From Natrinema saccharevitans (lineage in GTDB: Archaea; Halobacteriota; Halobacteria; Halobacteriales; Natrialbaceae), in the NCBI RefSeq assembly GCF_001953745.1, contig NZ_LWLN01000001.1, positions 3,409,759 through 3,473,758 of the forward strand: a stretch of 64,000 nucleotides of DNA. Direction: 5' to 3'. The notes under the pieces are model-generated. The model saw only the letters and a program-made list of their open reading frames with translations, had not been told where the DNA came from and did no database searches. The translations under genes and the position numbers were made by a program. Positions 16,828-24,533 of this stretch are shown here, in pieces (the first letter of the stretch is position 1; every line of letters begins with the position of its first letter).

Positions 16828-17946
16828 ATGACGCTCTTACCGGTCGACACCGACGTCCTGGAAGACGTCTGTCGGGATATCGCCCAGGACAACTACGGAT
16901 TTATCTACGTCTCCGATCAGAAAGGCGAGATCAAGGCAGCCTACGAGAGCGCCGACGTCGGCCTCGTCAACGCGCGGTCGCTGTCCTCGAGCGATCTCCA
17001 CGAGGCGCTGACCGAACTGGCCGCCGCCGAGTTCGTCGGTCTCGAGCAGTTGCGCGACGGCGTCTTCTACGTCGATCCGTTCGGCGTCAAGGGGAACATG
17101 AACATCACGCGGGAGTTGACCAACCTGTTCGGGCAGCGGCTCGTCGTCACGGGGGAGACGCTGCGCTCGCGGTTCTCGCTCGCCATCGACGATCTGGACT
17201 TCTTCGCCGACGAACTCGCGGATCGCAACTATCTCCGACGGATCACCGCGGGCAAGCGCGACTACTACACGATCGGCCCGCAGCTCAAAGAACACGCCGA
17301 CGACGTCGGCCTCGACGCCCGGCTCGAGCGCGAGGCCGCGAACGGGAAGATCGCCCACAGCGATCTCGAGAGCGTCATCGACGTCGACGCGACCGCGGAC
17401 GTGATCCGCTATCTCGACCGGGAGGGGTACATCGTCGACCTCGACGGGGAGTATCTGGTCGAGGAGGCGATCGACGAGTACGCCCAGTATCTCGCCGCGC
17501 AGATCGAAGACGCGATCGAGGCGGAGTTCGAGGACTCGAGCTACGTCCTCCGGACCGGCGAGTTCGAGCAGGTCGTCCAGAACGAGATCGACAGCCGGTT
17601 CGACGTCCTCTCGACGGCCCGTAGCGTCCGCGGGGAGATCCTCGAGGGGGCCCGCGAGACGCTGGTCGATCGGCTCGGGCTCGAGGAGGGCCGGGAAATG
17701 GTCGAAGCGGTCGACCCGTTCGAGGACGTGGTCGCGGACCACGCCCGACGCATCCTCGCGGACGTAAAGGCCGAGCAGGACCAGTTACCGGGCACGCTTC
17801 CGGAGTGGGTCGAACTGGCCGAGGACCACGTCGCGGAGCTGCAGGTCAGCAACGCGACCGCCGTCAACGAGTACGTCCGCGACGCGGTCCGGGAGCGCTA
17901 CAGGGGGCTCGTCAACGAGGAGGAGTTCGGCGGAATGGCAGCGTAA
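16828..17946 (+). CDS. Tandem winged-helix protein, first gene of the ESCRT-like operon
   Basis: 372 residues, not a named family. It reads as at least three consecutive winged-helix-like units (about 1-75, 85-150 and 155-215; note SSSDLHEALTELAAAEFVGL, RSRFSLAIDDLDFFADELAD and HSDLESVIDVDATADVIRYL), each ending in a short strand pair. The C-terminal half is helical (about 220-365). It has no signal peptide or membrane segment. Tandem winged helices are the building blocks of ESCRT-II subunits and of UFL1-type proteins; that is a fold-level analogy, not a homology I can prove. It lies 25 bases upstream of the coiled-coil gene and leads a five-gene operon that ends with the AAA+ ATPase and beta-propeller genes. 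Confidence 0.82.
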   Translation: MTLLPVDTDVLEDVCRDIAQDNYGFIYVSDQKGEIKAAYESADVGLVNARSLSSSDLHEALTELAAAEFVGLEQLRDGVFYVDPFGVKGNMNITRELTNLFGQRLVVTGETLRSRFSLAIDDLDFFADELADRNYLRRITAGKRDYYTIGPQLKEHADDVGLDARLEREAANGKIAHSDLESVIDVDATADVIRYLDREGYIVDLDGEYLVEEAIDEYAQYLAAQIEDAIEAEFEDSSYVLRTGEFEQVVQNEIDSRFDVLSTARSVRGEILEGARETLVDRLGLEEGREMVEAVDPFEDVVADHARRILADVKAEQDQLPGTLPEWVELAEDHVAELQVSNATAVNEYVRDAVRERYRGLVNEEEFGGMAA

Positions 17947-17971
17947 GACAACGGGAGAGGAACTCAACACT

Positions 17972-19024
17972 ATGTCTCAAAAGTACGAATTCGAACGCAT
18001 CGAAAGCGACGGACGGGAGTACGTGATCGCCGATCCGGTCGATCAGACGGCCGATCCGGTTCGACTCGAGGCCCGCTGGATCGAGGGCGACGACGTCGAC
18101 GGGGAGTGGGAGCGAGCGATCCGAGCGATCATCAAGACAGATCTGCTGGGGTCGATGGAACTGAAGGAGGGCAACGGTCGGATCGACCGCAGACAGGCGA
18201 TCGAGACGCTGGCCGCGGCCAGCGACGACGAGGGCGATATCGTCACCAGCGAACAGCAGGCCGAGGCGTTGCTCGAGTTCTTCGCCGAGGAGGATATCGT
18301 CGACCTGCAGGGTGGACGGGTCGTGATGCTTCGCAATCCGAGCGACGAACCCGACGAGATAAACGGGCGGATGATCCTCAACTGGGCGGCCGCGATCGAC
18401 GCCTGCGTCGAGAAGATCACCGAGACCATCGAGCGGGTCGAGAGCGCCAAGGAGAAACTCGAGAACCGGATGGCCGACATCGACCAGGAGTCGGGGACGA
18501 TCGACGAACACCTAGCGGAGACCGCCCAGGAACTCAGGAGCCTCGGCGACGGCCCCGGCGTCCCGCAGGACCCGTCGGAACTCCCGCAGGACGATCGCGA
18601 ACGCTTCCAGCAGCTCAAACGGAAGCTGATCTATCACAAGAAGATGAAAGAAGCCGATCAGGAGAACCTGGCGGAGAAAGTCGAGAGCGGGGCCGACCGG
18701 CTCGCCGACAACATCGAGATGCTCGAGTCGGCCAAGACGACGCTCGCGAACAAGCGCGAGCAGGTCCGCACGCAGGCGCTGAAAAAGCAGACGTTCCCCG
18801 ACGAGGCGATGAATATCGTCGACAACATGGGAGAGTTGACGACTCAGCTCGCCGGTGTCGGCGGTATCGAGGAGGAGGTCGAGAACACGGCCGACCACGA
18901 GCTGGACGCGATGGTCGACGACGTCCTCGGCGATATCGAGAGCGTCGGGGAGACCGCCCAACAGACCGCCGGCGAGGAGGTCGCGGAGACGGACCGGGAA
19001 ACGAGCGAACTCGAGATGTCGTAG
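17972..19024 (+). CDS. Winged-helix plus coiled-coil protein, candidate ESCRT-III-like filament subunit
   Basis: 350 residues. A winged-helix-like N-terminal domain (about 45-122: WERAIRAIIKTDLLGSMEL to GGRVVMLRNP) is followed by long charged helices (about 133-190 and 205-290, for example VEKITETIERVESAKEKLEN and YHKKMKEADQENLAEKVESG). A short proline-containing break and an acidic tail follow, with helix HELDAMVDDVLGDIESV at about 309-325. In eukaryotic CHMP7 a winged-helix module also precedes an ESCRT-III helical core, and ESCRT-III subunits end in short acidic helices that bind Vps4. The basic first helix and acidic C terminus fit that plan. It sits two genes upstream of a Vps4-like AAA+ ATPase. 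The ESCRT-III assignment is inference. It is cytoplasmic by sequence. Confidence 0.85.
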   Translation: MSQKYEFERIESDGREYVIADPVDQTADPVRLEARWIEGDDVDGEWERAIRAIIKTDLLGSMELKEGNGRIDRRQAIETLAAASDDEGDIVTSEQQAEALLEFFAEEDIVDLQGGRVVMLRNPSDEPDEINGRMILNWAAAIDACVEKITETIERVESAKEKLENRMADIDQESGTIDEHLAETAQELRSLGDGPGVPQDPSELPQDDRERFQQLKRKLIYHKKMKEADQENLAEKVESGADRLADNIEMLESAKTTLANKREQVRTQALKKQTFPDEAMNIVDNMGELTTQLAGVGGIEEEVENTADHELDAMVDDVLGDIESVGETAQQTAGEEVAETDRETSELEMS

Positions 19025-19025
19025 G

Positions 19026-19733
19026 ATGCGCGGGGACTCGCTGCTGGGCGGCGTTCGTCGGGTCGACGAGCAGGGTTCGCGGCTGCTGTCCCTGCGGACG
19101 TTTTCGGGTCCCGAGCCCGCGAGACGGGTCGAGATCGCGATGGACGCCCTCCTCGATCTCGCCGAACTGCTGCGTGCCGGGGCCCCGTTTCCGCCGCGAC
19201 TCGAGCCCGACGCGGCGGCGCGGACCGCCGACGCGCGTCCCGACGGCGGCTCCCGGGTTGGCGGAACGAACGGGGACGAAGACTGCGAGGACGCCCTCGT
19301 CCGGCGGGTCCTCGCGGCCGGGTACGAGCGCGGGGCGACGACCGTCGAGGGGTTCGACGACGCGACTGCCGACCGAATCGCGGCCGCGAATCGGCTCGAG
19401 ACCGTCGACTCGCGGGTGATCGTCCCCCTGTCCCGGACCGCGCCGCACGCGTTCAACTGGCGGCCGGTCATCGAGGCGCTGCTCGACCGCCTCGAGGGGG
19501 TCCGGTCGGCCTTCGGGCGGGTCCGGGACCGAGTGCGGGCCGCGGGGATCGACCGGCCGTTCGCGGCCGGCTGCGAGGCGATCGTCGCGATGCTCGAGTC
19601 GCTCTCGCTGGTGGTAGAGCGGGCGGACGCCGGGGGTCGGTACGTCCGCGATCGGACCGACCAGCGACAGGGCGAGTTACTGTCGACGATCGCGGACGCG
19701 ACGACGCAGCTACGGGGTGACGAGAATGCTTAA
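19026..19733 (+). CDS. Small helical protein between the ESCRT-III-like and AAA+ genes
   Basis: 235 residues from ATG 19026, one base after the upstream stop. The frame is open further upstream, but that part lies inside the previous gene. The N-terminal half (about 1-100) is helical with a gap of low-complexity residues at about 60-85. The C-terminal half (about 145-230) looks like a helical bundle (RPVIEALLDRLEGVRSAFGR and CEAIVAMLESLSLVVERADA). No motif or named domain is recognised. Its stop overlaps the start of the AAA+ gene by eight bases, so it is translationally coupled to it. An adaptor or cofactor role is inferred from position alone. Confidence 0.8.
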   Translation: MRGDSLLGGVRRVDEQGSRLLSLRTFSGPEPARRVEIAMDALLDLAELLRAGAPFPPRLEPDAAARTADARPDGGSRVGGTNGDEDCEDALVRRVLAAGYERGATTVEGFDDATADRIAAANRLETVDSRVIVPLSRTAPHAFNWRPVIEALLDRLEGVRSAFGRVRDRVRAAGIDRPFAAGCEAIVAMLESLSLVVERADAGGRYVRDRTDQRQGELLSTIADATTQLRGDENA

Positions 19734-21435
19734 CCTGACGCCAATACTGAAACGAGACCAGCCGACGTCACGCATCGAGATCGGAGCCAAAAAGGTCGGC
19801 CCGAACACCGACACCGTCGAGATCCGTCACAACGACCGGCGCGCGTTCTTCTACGTCGAGCCGGTCGACGACTCGATCGTCGACGGGATCGGAAACAAGG
19901 TCCGGATGCACCGGAACGTCAAGACGGTGTTCGGCGGGATCGATCGGGGCACGGACTTCCTGGTCGATCCCGACGCGACGAAACGCGACGTCGTCGAGTG
20001 TTCGTCCGCGAAGATCCACACCAGCGAAATCGCGCCCGACGACCTCGAGCCGTTCCTCCGGGAGAACGACTACCTCCTCCATCGGATGGAGGAGGTCGTC
20101 CCGAAAGGCGACGAGCTGGCGACCTTCGAGGTCGCTGCGATGGAGCCGACGGATTACGCCACGCTACGGGTCACGCCCGACACGGACCTCGAGTTCATCG
20201 ACGCCGGCGAACTCCGGGAGCTGCGCGCGACCCGGACCCCGGCGGCCCGGGGCGGTCCCGGACCCGGCGGCCCCGGACAGGAGGGAGACGGCGACGAGGA
20301 GGTGCAGGTCTCGCTCGAGCCCAAGAAGCCGACCGTCAGCTTCGAGGAAGACGTCGCCGGGTTACCGGAGGTCAAACGCACGGCGGAGAACCTGCTCGCC
20401 CTGTTCGATCCCGACGTCCGAGACGAGGTCGTCGAGCGCTACGGCGACGAGTTCGCCTCGCGGGGCAACAGCATGCTGCTGTACGGCCCGCCGGGCTGTG
20501 GGAAGACGCTCATCTCCGAGGCGATCGCCTACGAGGCCAAGTACAACTCGAACATCGAGGACAGCTACGGCGAGGTGAAGTTCCTGGAGATCAAGGGCAG
20601 CGACGTCCTCTCGAAGTACTCCGGCGAGTCCGAGAAACGCGTCGAAGCCATCTTCGAGAAGGCCCACGGGATCGCCCAGGAGGGCTTTGCGGTCCTGTTT
20701 TTCGACGAGGTCGACACCCTCATTCCGGATCGGGGTGACGACTCCTTGCAGCGCCACGAGCGGTCGCTGACCAACGCCTTCCTCCAGGAGATGAACGAGA
20801 TCGAGGACAACCTGCTCGTGATCGGGGCGACGAACATGCCGTTTACCATCGATCCGGCCGCGACCCGCCGGTTTCCGATCCAGCAGTTCATCCCGCAGCC
20901 CGACGAGACGGTGATGGCCGAGGTCTGGCGGAAACACCTCTCCGAGATGGCCGGGACCGACGGGATCGAGTACGAGCGACTCGGGGCCCGCTCGGAGGGG
21001 TACACGCCGGCCGAGATCGCCGACCGCGTCCTCGGGAGCGAACTCCAGCGGGAACTCGTCGAGAGCGTCCACCTTCCCGACCGCGAGCCGATCGAACCGG
21101 ACACCGACTACTTCCTCGAGCGCCTCGCCGAGACCGAGCCCAAGACGATCCGCCAGTACGTCGCGAGCGTCCGGACCCAGATCGACGACCTCGAGGGGTA
21201 TCCCGAACTCAAACGCTACGTCGAGGACCAGGCCGAGCGCCTGGACATGCGGCTGGGATCGGAGCCCGCGTCGCTGGGCGAGTTGCTCGGCGGCGGTAGT
21301 ACTGAGGCGAAGCCGGCAGGTGACGGCGGTGACGCCGACGACGCGGAGCCGGCGTCGTCCGGGTCGGTGCCGATAGACGTCTCGGACCCGGACGAGGCTG
21401 CCGACGGCGAACGTGGGGGTGACGACGATGAGTGA
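19726..21435 (+). CDS. AAA+ ATPase with Vps4-like motor domain
   Basis: 569 residues from ATG 19726, preferred over GTG 19717. The N-terminal region (about 1-170) is strand-rich and not a MIT domain. A glycine/proline linker (about 170-195) leads into one AAA+ module: Walker A GPPGCGKT at 254-261, Walker B LFFDEVDTL with Asp327 and Glu328, sensor 1 Asn370 in GATNMPF, and paired arginines ATRRF at 381-382 as arginine fingers. The stretch after sensor 1 (PFTIDPAATRRFPIQQFIP) closely follows the pattern of Vps4/katanin-class ATPases. A helical lid and a long acidic C-terminal tail follow. It probably forms a hexamer that threads or disassembles partner filaments, with the coiled-coil protein two genes upstream the obvious candidate. 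It is a single-ring protein, unlike Cdc48/VAT. Confidence 0.92.
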   Translation: MLNLTPILKRDQPTSRIEIGAKKVGPNTDTVEIRHNDRRAFFYVEPVDDSIVDGIGNKVRMHRNVKTVFGGIDRGTDFLVDPDATKRDVVECSSAKIHTSEIAPDDLEPFLRENDYLLHRMEEVVPKGDELATFEVAAMEPTDYATLRVTPDTDLEFIDAGELRELRATRTPAARGGPGPGGPGQEGDGDEEVQVSLEPKKPTVSFEEDVAGLPEVKRTAENLLALFDPDVRDEVVERYGDEFASRGNSMLLYGPPGCGKTLISEAIAYEAKYNSNIEDSYGEVKFLEIKGSDVLSKYSGESEKRVEAIFEKAHGIAQEGFAVLFFDEVDTLIPDRGDDSLQRHERSLTNAFLQEMNEIEDNLLVIGATNMPFTIDPAATRRFPIQQFIPQPDETVMAEVWRKHLSEMAGTDGIEYERLGARSEGYTPAEIADRVLGSELQRELVESVHLPDREPIEPDTDYFLERLAETEPKTIRQYVASVRTQIDDLEGYPELKRYVEDQAERLDMRLGSEPASLGELLGGGSTEAKPAGDGGDADDAEPASSGSVPIDVSDPDEAADGERGGDDDE

Positions 21436-24427
21436 CGGCTACCGACAGGTCGGCTCCTTCGAGAGCGAGCGCGTCGACGCCGTCGCCGTCGGCGACGGGG
21501 CCATCGCCGTCGGGACCGGCGAGCGGATCGTCCTCGTCACGGGAAGCGATCGCGTCGAGCTCGATCACGGCGAGCGGGTCGTCGACCTCGCGGTAGCCGA
21601 TCGCGTCCTCGTCCTCTCGGCGGACGCGCTGACGGTCTACTCGCGGAACGGCGATCGGATCCGACGACAGCCGGTCGCGGACGCCCACGCGATCGCGACC
21701 GTTCCCGGCGAGGGAATCGTCGGCGTCCTCGGACCCGATCGGCTCCGAGCCGTCGACGTCGCGACCGGCCGCGAGCGGTTCGACGTCGAGCGCACGCGGC
21801 CGGGCGGCCCGGCCGACGACGGCCTGCTCGGGACGCCCGCCGGCTTCGTGATCGCGACGTGGTCGTTCCTGACCCGGATCGACCCGGACGGCGAGATCGG
21901 CTTCGATCGCAACCTCGAGGCGGTCGTGCGGAGCCTGGGGCGATGTGACGACGCTGTCGTCGCGGCCTTACAGAACGATCGGCTCGTCTCGGCGGCCCTC
22001 GAGACCGGTGCGGAGCGCTGGCAGACCGCGCTTTCGGCCGACCACGTCGCGCCGGTCGGGGAGTCGTCGGTGCTGGTGACCACGACCGACGGCATCCGCG
22101 CGGTCGATCCGGACGGGGAGACGGCGTCGGTGCCGGGGCTCTCGACGGGCGACGGCTACGCGACGGCCGACGGCTCGCTCGTCTGTTCGATCCGGGACGG
22201 GACCGTCTCGACGTACGTCCACAACCGCGACCGGCTCCGTCTGACGGTCGCGACCGACGCCGTCGGCGTCGGCGGGACGATCGACGTCGAAGCGACCAAC
22301 GCGACCGACCGGGAGCGACGCGTCGACCTCGCCGCCGCCGTCGAAGGCGCGACGCTGTCCCCGAGCGAGCGGACGGTGGCGCTCGAGGCGGGGGAGACGA
22401 CGATCGTCGACTTCCCGGTCGAGGCGGTCCGCTCGGAGGGCGAACGGACGGTCGAACTCGCCGTGGACGGGTCGGTCGTCGAGCGGTCCGCCGTCGAACT
22501 CGACGACGCCGCGAGCGGCGGGATCGCCGTCGAGGCCGACCTCGCGGTGACGGCCGTCGACCACGGCGTCGCCGAACTCGAGGTCGCCGTCGAGAACGTC
22601 GGCGGCGTTGCCCTCGAGGGGGTCCGGCTGCTCGAGACCGACGCCGGGACCGAGTCACTCGAGCCCGGCGGAACGTGGACGGGGACGGTCACGCGTCCTT
22701 ACGAGCCCGACCGGCGGGTCTCGGTCGGGCTCGAGGTCGCCCGCGGGGATCGGCGGCGGGAGTACGCGCCGACGTGTACGCTGCCGCCGACGCCGACCGT
22801 CGACGTCGAGGCCGACGGCGACGCGGTCCGCGCGACCGTCGACACGGCCGGTTCGGTGACGGTCGTCGACCGGCTCGTGATCGAACTCCCCGGCGCGGGC
22901 CGGGTCCGGACCGAGGTGACGATCGAGCGCGACGAACTGCTGCTCGTCGTCCCGCAGTTCGACGAGGGGACCGCCCGGATCGGCTTCGAGTCGCTCGACG
23001 TCGACGAGCGACTCCGGCTCTCCGGCGGACCGGCCTCCCTCGCCAGCGCGTCGGGGATCGGCGGCTCCCGGTCGGCCGATCGGGACCGCGATCGCGACGG
23101 GCCGACGCGGAACGACCGCGACGCCGCGTCGAGTTCCCCGCCTACGAGCGAGTCGTCGGGACGAGAATCGACCGCTCCCCGAAGCGAGGACGGGCGGCAG
23201 AACTCGACGGGGCCCACCGCCGAGACCGGTCTCGACGACGAGTCCGACGCGGCGTCCCCGACCGCTGCGCCGGACGCGACGTCCGCGGCCACCGGGGCGG
23301 ACGAGGCGTCGACGGCTGACGAGTCGGGTTCGGACTCGAGAGCGCGCGACGGGGCGGCCCACGCCGACGACGCTGCGGGCGGCGACGATCGGGCCGGGGA
23401 GTCCGGGCTGGTCGCGACGCGGCGGCTCGAGGGCGACTCCGCGCCGGTCGGGCACGCCGTTCGCGACCGGATCGAACTCGCCAACGAGGGCGATTCGACG
23501 GTCGACGTCGCCGTGGAGATCGGCGAGTCGACGGTCGACGCCGGACGGCTCGCAGCCGGTGAGCGGACGACGCTCGAGCGGTCGGTCGCGATTCTCTCGG
23601 GCACGGAAACGACCGTCTCGCCGGCCGCGATCAGTGCCGACGGAACGGTCAGCGAGCGGCTCTCGGACCGGTCGATCGCCGACGCCGGCGGCGGCGTCGC
23701 CGTTCGCGCGACGGTCGATCCGGCCGACGGGAGCGTCGTCGCCGAACTGGTAAACCGCGAGGACCGGCCCCGTCGGGTCGACGCCCTCGAGATCGATGGG
23801 CGGTCGATCCCTGTCGAGGCGCGGCTCGCGGCCGGCGAACGGACGACCGCGACCGGCGGGCTCGACGGCTGGACCGGGACGAACGCGGCCACACTCGAGG
23901 GGACGGTTGCGATCGCGGACGAGGACGGAACCGCCAGGCGGGTCGATATCGTCGCCGCGGTCGCGTCGGGGGCCGGTGTCGACGCCGCCGGCGACGACGG
24001 CGACCCGTTCCGGATCGCGATCGGGTCGGGGACGCAGGTCGCCGGCGAGTACGGCACCGTCGTTCTGGTCTTCGAGAACGAGGGCGAGCGGCCGCTGGCG
24101 GACGTGGCGGTGTCGGCGAACGGCGAACCGATCAACGACCTGTTCTACTCCGAAGCGCGCCGCGAGCGCCTCGGGCCCGGCGACCGGATCGAACACTTCG
24201 TCGACATCGAACCGGGCGTGTCCGAGCCGTCGTTCGAGGCGACGGTCCGGTACGCGGTCGACGGTGCCGACCGCGAGGCCGCCGTTCGCGCGGCCGGTCC
24301 GGCGACCGACGACGAGGCCGCGTGGACCGACGACCACCGCGAGCGCTGGTCGGTCGAGCGTGTCGAAACCGAGTCCGCATCGCCGGACGCGCCGTCGTCG
24401 CTGTCGACGCCGTTCCGCCGCGCGTAA
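21428..24427 (+). CDS. Beta-propeller protein with repeated Ig/CARDB-like domains
   Basis: 999 residues from ATG 21428, which overlaps the AAA+ stop by eight bases. The N-terminal ~275 residues are short repeated strand units (AVAVGDGAIAVGTGERIVLV, LAVADRVLVLSADALTVYS) that look like a propeller of WD40/PQQ type. They are followed by Ig/arrestin-like beta-sandwich units (about 280-520), an acidic Ser/Asp/Ala-rich linker (about 540-660), and two or three further Ig/CARDB-like units (about 665-970). There is no signal peptide and no membrane segment, so unlike most CARDB proteins it should be cytoplasmic. Propeller and arrestin-like folds are common in eukaryotic trafficking coats; here the role is unknown, but the coupling to the AAA+ gene suggests a cargo or scaffold part. 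Confidence 0.88.
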   Translation: MSDGYRQVGSFESERVDAVAVGDGAIAVGTGERIVLVTGSDRVELDHGERVVDLAVADRVLVLSADALTVYSRNGDRIRRQPVADAHAIATVPGEGIVGVLGPDRLRAVDVATGRERFDVERTRPGGPADDGLLGTPAGFVIATWSFLTRIDPDGEIGFDRNLEAVVRSLGRCDDAVVAALQNDRLVSAALETGAERWQTALSADHVAPVGESSVLVTTTDGIRAVDPDGETASVPGLSTGDGYATADGSLVCSIRDGTVSTYVHNRDRLRLTVATDAVGVGGTIDVEATNATDRERRVDLAAAVEGATLSPSERTVALEAGETTIVDFPVEAVRSEGERTVELAVDGSVVERSAVELDDAASGGIAVEADLAVTAVDHGVAELEVAVENVGGVALEGVRLLETDAGTESLEPGGTWTGTVTRPYEPDRRVSVGLEVARGDRRREYAPTCTLPPTPTVDVEADGDAVRATVDTAGSVTVVDRLVIELPGAGRVRTEVTIERDELLLVVPQFDEGTARIGFESLDVDERLRLSGGPASLASASGIGGSRSADRDRDRDGPTRNDRDAASSSPPTSESSGRESTAPRSEDGRQNSTGPTAETGLDDESDAASPTAAPDATSAATGADEASTADESGSDSRARDGAAHADDAAGGDDRAGESGLVATRRLEGDSAPVGHAVRDRIELANEGDSTVDVAVEIGESTVDAGRLAAGERTTLERSVAILSGTETTVSPAAISADGTVSERLSDRSIADAGGGVAVRATVDPADGSVVAELVNREDRPRRVDALEIDGRSIPVEARLAAGERTTATGGLDGWTGTNAATLEGTVAIADEDGTARRVDIVAAVASGAGVDAAGDDGDPFRIAIGSGTQVAGEYGTVVLVFENEGERPLADVAVSANGEPINDLFYSEARRERLGPGDRIEHFVDIEPGVSEPSFEATVRYAVDGADREAAVRAAGPATDDEAAWTDDHRERWSVERVETESASPDAPSSLSTPFRRA

Positions 24428-24533
24428 CGAGTTCGATTTCTCGACGACGCCCCGACGGTTTGCTGTCCCGATGTCCCGGTTGCACCGGTATTGACTGACA
24501 GTAGACCGTCCCGACGGAGTGCGTCGCCGCCGG

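Noticed and set aside
19026..19733. Calling the small helical protein Vps28-like
   Set aside because: It is helical and in a suggestive place, but I see no specific motif; naming it would go beyond the evidence.
22655..24337. A 560-codon minus-strand open frame opposite the propeller/Ig gene
   Set aside because: It is a shadow of the real gene: Arg/Gly/Val-rich, no domain, and the opposite strand carries an operon-coupled protein with clear repeats.
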